Source: Pseudomonas tremae (GTDB lineage: Bacteria > Pseudomonadota > Gammaproteobacteria > Pseudomonadales > Pseudomonadaceae). Taken from it: a DNA stretch of 64,000 nucleotides. Made by a program: the position numbers and the translations under genes. The DNA lies in the NCBI RefSeq assembly GCF_001401155.1, contig NZ_LJRO01000458.1:300706-364705 (forward strand), read 5' to 3'. Below, in pieces: positions 1 to 7,949 of this stretch (position 1 is the first letter of the stretch; each line of letters begins with the position of its first letter). Below the pieces are notes generated by a model that ran no database searches, was not told the DNA's origin, and was given only the letters and a program-made list of their open reading frames with translations.

Positions 1-1
1 T

Positions 2-496
2 GGCATCGCAAAACCCGCCGGACGTGCCTATGCATTGAAGAAGTCACCGCCGGTGTCGACAGTGGCAGCTCTGTGCTCACGAGAAGAGGCATTGGTCAGA
101 AAGCTGTCGCTGTGGAGCAGCCGCAGCAGAGGCATCGGTTTCAGCAAGAACCTTGAATTGGGTTTCTTCGACGCCCGTACAGTCATGTACCTGGCGCTAC
201 AGCTGTCCTGTCACCTTGGTTTCGAGAAAGTATTTCTGGTCGGCTTCGATTTGAACCAGTCTGCTGGTCGCTTCTATGAGAGACCTGGCGACAAGTGTTC
301 ACCGTGCGGTCTGGATCAACACTACGAATCAAGAATTCTGCCATCTCTCGAACTGATGGCAAAGCATGTAGTGTGCGACGATTTTCAAGTGTTCAACCTG
401 TCCGAACAATCTCGAGTGCCCGGTGAGATGATCCCGAAACTGAGTATCGATGAAGCCAGGCGCATGCTCAGCGGCATGGACATCGAACAGATGTAA
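2..496 (+). CDS. C-terminal part of a probable surface-polysaccharide/LPS-core type protein (cut by window edge)
   Basis: The frame is open from base 2 to the TAA ending at 496, with no stop before the left edge, so this is the C-terminal ~164 residues of a longer protein. A TTG at 35 is an internal codon rather than a convincing start. The visible part contains a hydrophobic segment followed by VFLVGFDLN and GRFYE, a pattern I associate with MptE-like (DUF115) proteins and LPS-core biosynthesis proteins. The remainder is polar, with a CSPCG motif near residue 100. No neighbouring glycan gene is visible, so the role is an inference from this short motif. It could also be another Rossmann-like enzyme. 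That it is coding is fairly sure; its function is not. Confidence 0.5.
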   Translation, partial: GIAKPAGRAYALKKSPPVSTVAALCSREEALVRKLSLWSSRSRGIGFSKNLELGFFDARTVMYLALQLSCHLGFEKVFLVGFDLNQSAGRFYERPGDKCSPCGLDQHYESRILPSLELMAKHVVCDDFQVFNLSEQSRVPGEMIPKLSIDEARRMLSGMDIEQM

Positions 497-822
497 CTAA
501 AGACAGCAGCGACGTTGCCGCTGAAACACGTTGCCCAAGCGGGCATCGACATTGCGCAGAATCCGGATATCAGGCGCAGACCGCCATACACCTGACGCCA
601 CACCTATGCGACAATGCGCGCCAATGTCTGGCATGAACCCCCACATTCATATCCCGGCAACGCAGTCATGGCAGGCTGACGTTGCTGTCGACGTATGCCC
701 GTTGGATCAGCTCATGCTCAGGCGGAGCAAGCTGAACAGCTACGGCCAGTACCCCAAGCGGTACGCGCTGCTGACCCCGGCGCTCCTCCAGTTATTGCCC
801 AAGTTATTGATAGGTAAAGTAA
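497..822. other. Intergenic stretch without a recognisable gene
   Basis: This 326-base stretch separates the left-edge gene from the ABC-F gene. An open frame at 531-839 crosses into the ABC-F gene in another frame, but its translation is rich in Arg, Pro and Leu, matches no family I recognise and has no ribosome binding site. I see no hairpin with a T-run, so no terminator for the upstream gene is evident. The ribosome binding site for the next gene (AGGTAAAG, about 812-819) lies at its right end. Confidence 0.5.
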
Positions 823-2412
823 TTGATCTCCACAGCTAACATCACGATGCAGTTCGGCCCCAAACCCTTGTTCGAGAACGTCTCGGTCAAGTTCGGCGCC
901 GGTAACCGTTACGGCCTGATTGGCGCTAACGGCTGCGGTAAATCCACCTTCATGAAAATCCTCGGTGGCGACCTTGAGCCTTCGGGTGGTCAGGTGATGC
1001 TGGAGCCGAACGTGCGTCTGGGCAAGCTGCGCCAGGATCAGTTCGCCTACGAAGAATTCACTGTTCTCGACACCGTCATCATGGGTCACGAAGAGCTGTG
1101 GAAGGTCAAGGCCGAGCGCGACCGTATTTACTCGCTGCCGGAAATGAGCGAAGACGACGGCATGGCCGTCGCCGAGCTGGAAACCGAGTTTGCGGAAATG
1201 GACGGTTACACCGCCGAGTCGCGTGCCGGTGAATTGCTGCTGGGCCTGGGTATCGGCATCGAGCAGCACAACGGCCCGATGAGCGAAGTATCGCCCGGCT
1301 GGAAGCTGCGCGTACTGCTGGCTCAGGCACTGTTCTCAGACCCGGAAGTGCTGTTGCTCGACGAACCGACCAACCACCTGGACATCAACACCATTCGCTG
1401 GCTGGAAAACATCCTGACCCAGCGTAACAGCCTGATGATCATCATCTCCCACGACCGTCACTTCCTGAACAGCGTGTGCACCCACATGGCTGACCTGGAT
1501 TACGGCGAGTTGCGCCTGTTCCCGGGCAACTACGATGAATACATGACGGTGGCCACCCAGTCGCGCGAGCAACTGCTGTCGGACAACGCCAAGAAGAAGG
1601 CGCAGATCTCCGAACTGCAATCGTTCGTCAGCCGTTTCTCGGCCAACGCATCGAAAGCCAAGCAGGCCACTTCTCGTGCCAAGGCAATCGACAAGATCCA
1701 GCTGGCTGAGGTCAAGCCTTCGAGCCGTGTCAGCCCGTTCATCCGTTTTGAACAGACCAAAAAGCTGCACCGCCAGGCGGTCATCGTTGATCGCATGGCC
1801 AAAGGCTTCGACGGCAAGACGCTGTTCAAGGATTTCAGCTTCCAGGTTGAAGCAGGCGAACGTGTTGCGATCATCGGCCCGAACGGCATCGGCAAGACGA
1901 CCCTGCTGCGCACCCTGGTCAGTGAGCTGACTCCAGATGCTGGCACTGTGAAGTGGACCGATGCAGCAGAACTCGGCTACTACGCTCAGGACCACGCCCA
2001 CGACTTTGAAGATGACTGCACCCTATTCGACTGGATGGGCCAGTGGACGCAAGGCGGTGAGCAAATGGTACGCGGCACGCTGGGCCGCATGCTGTTCTCC
2101 AACGACGAGATCCTCAAGTCGGTGAAGGTGATTTCCGGTGGTGAACAGGGCCGCATGCTGTTCGGCAAGCTGATCCTGCAAAAGCCGAACGTACTGATCA
2201 TGGATGAACCCACCAACCACCTGGACATGGAATCCATCGAAGCGCTGAACCTGGCGCTGGAGAACTACCCAGGCACGCTGATTTTCGTCAGCCACGACCG
2301 CGAGTTCGTGTCTTCCCTGGCCACCCGCATCATCGAGCTCAGCCCAAGCGGCGTGACCGACTTCAGCGGCACCTACGACGACTACCTGCGCAGCCAGGGC
2401 GTATCGTTCTAA
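823..2412 (+). CDS. ybiT: ABC-F family ATPase YbiT
   Basis: This is a soluble protein with two ABC ATPase domains and no membrane segment, the hallmark of the ABC-F family, whose members act on the ribosome. It has 529 residues, the usual length for YbiT. Domain 1 shows Walker A GANGCGKST (about residues 34-42), a relaxed signature SPGWK and Walker B LLLDEPTNHLD. A charged linker follows (about 240-300). Domain 2 has GPNGIGKTT, SGGEQGRML and LIMDEPTNHLD. The start MISTANITMQFG is a TTG codon placed after AGGTAAAG and matches the conserved YbiT N-terminus, which favours it over the internal ATG at 847. YbiT is one of the less studied ABC-F proteins, so the exact ribosomal role is not known from sequence. 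It is monocistronic and ends at a good terminator. Confidence 0.93.
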   Translation: MISTANITMQFGPKPLFENVSVKFGAGNRYGLIGANGCGKSTFMKILGGDLEPSGGQVMLEPNVRLGKLRQDQFAYEEFTVLDTVIMGHEELWKVKAERDRIYSLPEMSEDDGMAVAELETEFAEMDGYTAESRAGELLLGLGIGIEQHNGPMSEVSPGWKLRVLLAQALFSDPEVLLLDEPTNHLDINTIRWLENILTQRNSLMIIISHDRHFLNSVCTHMADLDYGELRLFPGNYDEYMTVATQSREQLLSDNAKKKAQISELQSFVSRFSANASKAKQATSRAKAIDKIQLAEVKPSSRVSPFIRFEQTKKLHRQAVIVDRMAKGFDGKTLFKDFSFQVEAGERVAIIGPNGIGKTTLLRTLVSELTPDAGTVKWTDAAELGYYAQDHAHDFEDDCTLFDWMGQWTQGGEQMVRGTLGRMLFSNDEILKSVKVISGGEQGRMLFGKLILQKPNVLIMDEPTNHLDMESIEALNLALENYPGTLIFVSHDREFVSSLATRIIELSPSGVTDFSGTYDDYLRSQGVSF

Positions 2413-2438
2413 GCCCTGACAGCCTGCGACACCCCGAA

Positions 2439-2466
2439 AGCCCTGTCTTCTGACAGGGCTTTTTAT
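2439..2466 (+). terminator. Rho-independent terminator of ybiT
   Basis: A perfect 9-bp stem AGCCCTGTC / GACAGGGCT (2439-2447 and 2452-2460) with a TTCT loop is followed by a T-rich tract. It lies between the convergent ends of ybiT and the lactonase gene. The lack of an A-run on the left makes it directional toward ybiT. Confidence 0.85.
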
Positions 2467-2477
2467 TTTCAGCCAGG

Positions 2478-3611
2478 CTACTGGCCTGGCTGGCTAAGCA
2501 TCTCGATCCACAGCGCGCCCTTGCCCGACGGTGCTTCGCTGACCCGCTGCAAGGCTCCGTCCGAGGCAATGGCATAACTGCCGACCTTATCGCTTTTTTC
2601 GCCACTGACCAGCAACCAGCGTCCGTTGGGGGACACAGCGATATTGCGCGGCTGTTGTTCCTGGACCGGATAGTTTTCAACAAACGTCACCTTGCCACTG
2701 GCAGGATCAACCTTGAAGACCGACACGCTGCTGGTGGTCCGCTCACTGGTGAACAGCCACTTGTCATTCGGCGCCAAACGTATGTCCGCAGCCCAGATGC
2801 GCGGCGTAGGGTCATCCTTGAGATCATTGTTGCGTGCATCGCGGGCCTGCCCCGGCGCCAGGTTCAAGCGCTTTGGAATGCCTGCTGCCTGGCTGGTCTG
2901 CTTCAACGCTCCGGTTTTCCGGTTTATCGCAAAGGAGGTGACGGTGCCGCTCATTTCGCCCACTACGTACAGAAATCTGCCGTCGGACGAGAACGCGAGA
3001 TGGCGCGGACCGGTATTCTCGGGAACTGCGACAAAGCCTTCGCCAATGGGCACGAGCTTGCCGTCCTTGGGCTCAAGCCGATATTGCAGGACGCGATCGA
3101 CCCCGAGATTGCCTGCGTAAACGAAGCGATTGCTCGGGTCGGTGCGTACCGAATGCGCATGCATGCCGGTCTTGTAGGTCTGAATACTGTCGCTCGGGCG
3201 ATGCTGCGCATCGATAGGCTGAACACTGAGCAGGTCAGCGCCATAAGAAGCGCCGAACAGGAAGCGCCCACTGCGATCAGTCGAAAGGTACGCCAGACTC
3301 TCCGCCAGTGGTGCCTGACTCAGCGCTTTCAGATGCCCCGTTACAGGCTCAATGGAGAAGCTCAGCACCTTATAAGGCTTTGCACGCAGCGCAGCAAACA
3401 ATGCCTTGCCGTCAGGCGAGATGGCCATCGGATTGACCTGGTCACCCGCCTTTGTCTGCTCCACGAGGCTGAGTGCCCCGCTTTGCTCGTCCAGCCGGTA
3501 CTGAGAGATCAGTCCATCAGCCGGGCTGGAAATGTAAGCGAAGGTGGAAGCCTGAACAGGCAAACCGAACGTACAACCGACTGCTGCAGCCAGCATCAGG
3601 GTTTTTCTCAT
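2478..3611 (-). CDS. Exported lactonase-family (YbhE/Pgl-like) seven-bladed beta-propeller protein
   Basis: The 377-residue protein begins with a signal peptide (MRKTLMLAAAVGCTFGLPVQA, cleavage near residue 21), so it is likely periplasmic, unlike the cytoplasmic 6-phosphogluconolactonase of E. coli. The body has repeated blades with motifs such as ISPDGKALFAA, SSDGRFLYVVGE and SPNGRWLLVSGE, typical of the lactonase (PF10282) beta-propeller fold. Family members hydrolyse sugar lactones or muconolactones; the substrate cannot be read from sequence. It stands alone, divergent from the MFS gene. The start has a good ribosome binding site (AAAAAGG), preceded by an AACAATAA motif that resembles an Hfq/Crc target site. 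It may alternatively be a non-enzymatic propeller. Confidence 0.82.
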   Translation of the reverse strand: MRKTLMLAAAVGCTFGLPVQASTFAYISSPADGLISQYRLDEQSGALSLVEQTKAGDQVNPMAISPDGKALFAALRAKPYKVLSFSIEPVTGHLKALSQAPLAESLAYLSTDRSGRFLFGASYGADLLSVQPIDAQHRPSDSIQTYKTGMHAHSVRTDPSNRFVYAGNLGVDRVLQYRLEPKDGKLVPIGEGFVAVPENTGPRHLAFSSDGRFLYVVGEMSGTVTSFAINRKTGALKQTSQAAGIPKRLNLAPGQARDARNNDLKDDPTPRIWAADIRLAPNDKWLFTSERTTSSVSVFKVDPASGKVTFVENYPVQEQQPRNIAVSPNGRWLLVSGEKSDKVGSYAIASDGALQRVSEAPSGKGALWIEMLSQPGQ

Positions 3612-3617
3612 GACGGA

Positions 3618-3630
3618 CCTTTTTATTGTT
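3618..3630 (-). promoter_or_regulatory. Candidate Hfq/Crc (CA-motif) site at the lactonase ribosome binding site
   Basis: On the minus strand the mRNA leader reads AACAATAA followed directly by AAAGG, 12-20 bases before the lactonase ATG. AACAATAA fits the AANAANAA consensus bound by Hfq with Crc in Pseudomonas, in the position where binding blocks translation. Functional significance is inferred. Confidence 0.5.
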
Positions 3631-3797
3631 TTGGTGTGATTTGGTTTACAGCGTGATCAGTCATCCTATGACCACTTCTGTTTAACAGCAACTGCATCAT
3701 GATGCCTCCGGGTCTGGCTGAAAACGTTAGCCTGCTTTCATTTTTTGGCTCCGCGAGCCATGATGAAGCACTCCCACCGCCGCCAGCGAAGAGTCCA

Positions 3798-5000
3798 ATG
3801 CCTGTCGCGCAACCCGGTTCCATGACGGTCACTTTGCAGATTGTTTCCATCGTCTTCTACACCTTCATCGCCTTTCTGTGCATCGGCCTGCCGATCGCAG
3901 TAATGCCAGGTTATGTCCACGAGCAGTTGGGCTTCAGCCCGCTGGTTGCCGGTCTGACAATCGCTTCGCAGTATGTGGCTACGCTGCTGAGCCGGCCCTT
4001 CGCCGGACGGGCGACGGACACACTGGGCAGCAAGCGTTCGATCGTATTCGGGCTGTGGGGCATCGGCATCAGCGGTGCTCTGACACTGCTGGCCACCCTG
4101 CTCCAGGAATTTGCAACAGTCAGCCTGTCGATTCTCATCGTCGCGCGACTGTTTCTGGGCGTGTCGCAAGGTTTGATCGGGGTAGGCACCATCAGTTGGT
4201 GCATCGGCAAGGTCGGCCCGGAGCACACTGCCCGGTCCATCTCATGGAACGGTATTGCTTCCTATGGCGCCATTGCCATTGGTGCGCCGTTGGGGGTGGT
4301 GGTCATAAAGGCTGTGGGTTTCAACAGCCTGGGAGTCGCCTTGATAGCCATGTCGGGTCTGGCACTGTGGCTGATTCGCCACAAACCGTCAGTGCCGATA
4401 ATAACTGGCGAGCGGCTGCCCTATTGGTCAGTATTCGGCAGAATCGCGCCCTTCGGACTGGGTCTGACGTTGTCCTCTATCGGCTATGGCACGCTGACCA
4501 CGTTCATCACGCTGTTTTACCTGAGCCGAGGCTGGGAAGGAGCCGCCTACTGCCTGAGCATGTTCGGCGTGTGCTTTATCCTTGCGCGCCTGCTGTTTAT
4601 CGGAGCTATCAATCGGCTTGGCGGCTACAACGCAGCCATTTTGTGCATGGCTATTGAAACGTGCGGACTAGTGATGCTTTGGCTGTCATCGAGCAACGGC
4701 ATGGCCCTGGCTGGCGCCGGATTGACCGGTGTGGGGTTGTCGCTGGTTTATCCGGCACTGGGCGTAGAAGCCATCAAAAACGTACCAACGCCCAGTCGCG
4801 GCGCAGGGCTGAGTGCCTACGCAGTGTTCTTCGACCTGGCACTGGCAATTGCAGGCCCGCTCATGGGCGCTATCGCCCTGGGTCAAGGTTATGACTGGAT
4901 ATTTTTCTATGCCTCGCTGCTTTCGTTGTGCGCACTCGGCCTGACCCTCTGGCTGTCCCGCAAAGCCAGTCGGCAACCTTACGGGGATATGCATGGGTGA
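3798..5000 (+). CDS. MFS transporter of the YhhS/YfcJ type
   Basis: With the ATG at 3798 the protein is 400 residues and shows about twelve hydrophobic segments. The conserved stretches FIAFLCIGLPIAVMPGYVH, ATLLSRPFAGRATD (loop 2-3 motif), ISWNGIASYGA and FITLFYLSRGWEGAA line up with E. coli YhhS, an inner-membrane proton-driven exporter of the major facilitator superfamily. The frame stays open upstream to an ATG at 3699, but the extra 33 residues are Pro/Ser-rich and unlike the family, so the shorter form is chosen. The ribosome binding site is weak, and 3822 is another possible start. It is divergent from the lactonase. The substrate is unknown; sugar or drug efflux is reported for relatives. 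Confidence 0.85.
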   Translation: MPVAQPGSMTVTLQIVSIVFYTFIAFLCIGLPIAVMPGYVHEQLGFSPLVAGLTIASQYVATLLSRPFAGRATDTLGSKRSIVFGLWGIGISGALTLLATLLQEFATVSLSILIVARLFLGVSQGLIGVGTISWCIGKVGPEHTARSISWNGIASYGAIAIGAPLGVVVIKAVGFNSLGVALIAMSGLALWLIRHKPSVPIITGERLPYWSVFGRIAPFGLGLTLSSIGYGTLTTFITLFYLSRGWEGAAYCLSMFGVCFILARLLFIGAINRLGGYNAAILCMAIETCGLVMLWLSSSNGMALAGAGLTGVGLSLVYPALGVEAIKNVPTPSRGAGLSAYAVFFDLALAIAGPLMGAIALGQGYDWIFFYASLLSLCALGLTLWLSRKASRQPYGDMHG

Positions 5001-5241
5001 TGTTATGGAATAAGATTTTTGCTTTTTGTTCCGATAGTTAGCAGATAAAACCGAAATAACGCCACCGGTCGGTCAAGTTCTTGACGTCCTCATGAACAGC
5101 TTCTTGACTTGGTGCTGCAAGCCTCGACAAAAGGCTCGCCAAGCCGTCGTCGCGCGCATTCATGCGACGGCCAAATGTGTGGCAGTTCGGCGCTTCCCCT
5201 TCTTCAACGGCCTCTCTGTCCGCTCGACCGGGAGAGCCGTC

Positions 5242-7911
5242 ATGAGATTCTGCAGTCGTCCTCTGTGCCATACCCGCAATGTTCTGCCCGCTTTTATTCT
5301 GGCGGTCATACCACACCCTGCTGAAGGGGCCTGCAATCTCGCCCCAACTGACAATAATCCGATTCAGCTGTGCGAAAGCGGCACCAGTGGCCCTTATACC
5401 GACGTGAATTCAGCTTCGCATAATCTGGTGTTCCCACAGGCCGGCACAGCGACCGTCAATGGCAATATCAATTACGGGGCGCAGGCAGACCGCATAGAAA
5501 TGGCGTCAGGTCGGGTCTTTGGCAGCGTCAATCAGGGCGCAGGTGGCGATACATTTCTGTTTTACAGTGGCGAGATCACCGGTGAAATAAGCCAGGGCGC
5601 CTCTCCCGACACTTTCACCATGACCGGTGGCACGTTGGGTTCACTGGCTCAGGGCGACGGGCTGGACACCTTCCTGATGACCGGGGGCACGATTATCCGC
5701 GCGTTCGAGGATGGCGACCGGGCTGTCATGACCGGAGGCAGTATCGGCCGGGTGGACATGAAGCTCGACAATAACGTATTCGAATTGTCGGGCGGCAGCA
5801 TCACTAACAACCTTGTGGCGGGCTTTGGTCAGGACACGATTATCGTGTCGGGCGGGAGTATCGGTGGCGCGGTCAGCGTCAGCGGTGGTGATGACAGGAT
5901 ATCCCTCAGCGGTGGGGAAATTCGCGGCGAGGTGCGCACCAGCTTTGGCAATGACCGTTTCGAGTGGTTGAGCAATGGCTACGTGCGCAACAGTGTGTTG
6001 ATGGCAGATGGCAACGACACAGCGCGGCTTTACAACCTCAGCGAATACCTGACCAACTCCAATCCGCTGCTGGACGGTGGCCTTGGCGACGATGTTCTGA
6101 CGTTTGACAGCACAACGCTTTCCCACCCGAATCGTTATCCCGCCTGGGAAACAGTCAATCTCTTCAACGGGTCACAACTGGACATGGTCGGAACACTGAC
6201 TCTCGGCGATGACCTTAGCCAGACCGGTATCCTGAATATCGACGCCACCAGCACCCTGCGCTCAACATCCGGCAGCATTGTCGCATTCAACGCCGCTTCC
6301 CGTGCGAACCTCGACAACGCCGGGACGCTTGACCTGACCGGCAGCGGCAGCGGCAGCTCGGTAACCGATACCCTTACCATCAACGGCAACTACTTTGGTC
6401 GGGCTGGACGGTTACTGCTGCAGTCGACGCTGGGAGACGAAAATTCGCCCAGCGATAAACTGGTGGTGTCACAGGGCACCATCGGCGGTACGACCAGCAT
6501 GCTGGTCAGCAATATCAATGGTCTGGGGGCACTCACCCAAGGCAACGGAATAGAGGTGGTGCAGGCGACCCGAGGCGCTACCAGCGAGGCGACTGCATTT
6601 TCGTTACAAAACTCGCTGTCCGTTGGTGCGTATGACTATTACCTTTTCAAGGGTGGCGCTACGGAGGGCAGCGAAAACAGCTGGTTTCTGCGCTCGGTAG
6701 TGATTGCACCGCCTCTGCCCGAAACGCTGCCACCGAGCGAATCTGTTCCTGGGCCGGACCCTGCGCCCATAGCGGAACCATCACCCCCGACAATGCCCGC
6801 CTCCCCTCTACCAACCGAACCCGCCGTGCCCCCGGCACAACCGCCACCCACTCCTCCCATACTCGCACCTGCACAACTTCCGGCAACAACTCTTCCCGTA
6901 GCGGCAATCGGCACGCCATCGCTGCCGGAGCCGATTCGCGGCGCGGCCCCTGTGCCGCTGTACCGACCGGAAGTCGCCAATTACGCGATTGTCCCGCCCG
7001 CCGCAGCGACGCTGGCGCTGACTTCGCTGGGCACCTTCCATGAGCGACAGGGCGATCAAAGCCTGTTGACACAATCCGGGGCAGCTACGGCTGGCTGGGC
7101 GCGGGTGTTTGGCAGTGACTTCAAACAGCAGTGGTCAGGCACGGTCAGCCCCGGCCTGGACGCATCGCTCAAGGGCTATCAGATCGGCCATGACGTGTAC
7201 GCCTGGTCGCTCGATGCACAGCGGACCCTGCGGGTCGGTCTGTTCGTCGCCCAAAACCGCCTGGGCGGCGAGGTGCGGGGCTTTGCCGGTGGTTTTCACA
7301 AGCGGCAAACCGGACGGATAAAACTGCGTGGCGACAGCGTAGGCGCCTACTGGACACTCTCAACGCTTGCCAACGGTTACATCGATGCGCTGGTGATGAG
7401 CACGCGCCTGGACGGCTACAGTCGCTCTGACCGAGGCCTGCGCATCGACACTGATGGTCATGCGCTGAGCCTGTCCCTGGAAGCCGGTTACCCGCTTGCA
7501 CTGTCATCGCGATGGATCGCCGAACCGCAGGCGCAGATCATTCATCAGCGCATTGATCTTGATGATCAGCACGACGGTATTGCACGGGTGGGTTTTGACA
7601 GCCAGCCCTACAACACCGGGCGACTGGGCGTACGATTCAAGGGCCGATACGCGATGGCAGGCATGCCAATCGAGCCCTACCTTCGGGTCAATGTCTGGCG
7701 CAATGAAGGGGGGCATGACACGGTAATATTCGATCACACACAACGCGTCAGGACAGCCCACCGATCAACGACGGGCAGCCTGGGCGCAGGAATAGTCATC
7801 AAAATCGCCAATGAAACCAGCGTGTACTGGAGCGCGGATTACAACCGTGATCTGGACAATCAGGTGTTCAACGGAATAAACGCCAGCCTGGGGGTCAGGC
7901 TGGCGTGGTAG
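5242..7911 (+). CDS. Type V autotransporter with short-repeat beta-helix passenger
   Basis: Starting at the ATG at 5242 (GGGAGA ribosome binding site just upstream) the protein has 889 residues. It has a signal peptide ending near HPAEGA and a passenger built from about eight imperfect units of roughly 22 residues with recurring GGD/DTF and MTGGTI, SGGSI-type turns (about residues 55-250), as in parallel beta-helices. A proline-rich linker follows (about 485-570, many PP and PSP). The C-terminal ~270 residues form a beta-barrel with alternating aromatic strands, ending in SLGVRLAW with a terminal aromatic residue as required for BAM recognition. An upstream in-frame ATG at 5092 would add a 50-residue extension; autotransporters can carry such extensions, but no good ribosome site precedes it. 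It is probably a surface adhesin; there is no visible protease or lipase motif. Confidence 0.88.
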   Translation: MRFCSRPLCHTRNVLPAFILAVIPHPAEGACNLAPTDNNPIQLCESGTSGPYTDVNSASHNLVFPQAGTATVNGNINYGAQADRIEMASGRVFGSVNQGAGGDTFLFYSGEITGEISQGASPDTFTMTGGTLGSLAQGDGLDTFLMTGGTIIRAFEDGDRAVMTGGSIGRVDMKLDNNVFELSGGSITNNLVAGFGQDTIIVSGGSIGGAVSVSGGDDRISLSGGEIRGEVRTSFGNDRFEWLSNGYVRNSVLMADGNDTARLYNLSEYLTNSNPLLDGGLGDDVLTFDSTTLSHPNRYPAWETVNLFNGSQLDMVGTLTLGDDLSQTGILNIDATSTLRSTSGSIVAFNAASRANLDNAGTLDLTGSGSGSSVTDTLTINGNYFGRAGRLLLQSTLGDENSPSDKLVVSQGTIGGTTSMLVSNINGLGALTQGNGIEVVQATRGATSEATAFSLQNSLSVGAYDYYLFKGGATEGSENSWFLRSVVIAPPLPETLPPSESVPGPDPAPIAEPSPPTMPASPLPTEPAVPPAQPPPTPPILAPAQLPATTLPVAAIGTPSLPEPIRGAAPVPLYRPEVANYAIVPPAAATLALTSLGTFHERQGDQSLLTQSGAATAGWARVFGSDFKQQWSGTVSPGLDASLKGYQIGHDVYAWSLDAQRTLRVGLFVAQNRLGGEVRGFAGGFHKRQTGRIKLRGDSVGAYWTLSTLANGYIDALVMSTRLDGYSRSDRGLRIDTDGHALSLSLEAGYPLALSSRWIAEPQAQIIHQRIDLDDQHDGIARVGFDSQPYNTGRLGVRFKGRYAMAGMPIEPYLRVNVWRNEGGHDTVIFDHTQRVRTAHRSTTGSLGAGIVIKIANETSVYWSADYNRDLDNQVFNGINASLGVRLAW

Positions 7912-7949
7912 CGCGGAGGAATGATCGGACGTGCCAGGTCCGACCTTAC

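Noticed and set aside
531..839. 102-codon frame before ybiT
   Set aside because: It overlaps the ybiT start in another frame, has no ribosome site and matches no family.
7925..7943. TCGGAC / GTCCGA hairpin between the autotransporter and glgB
   Set aside because: The six-base stem has no T-run and could be chance.
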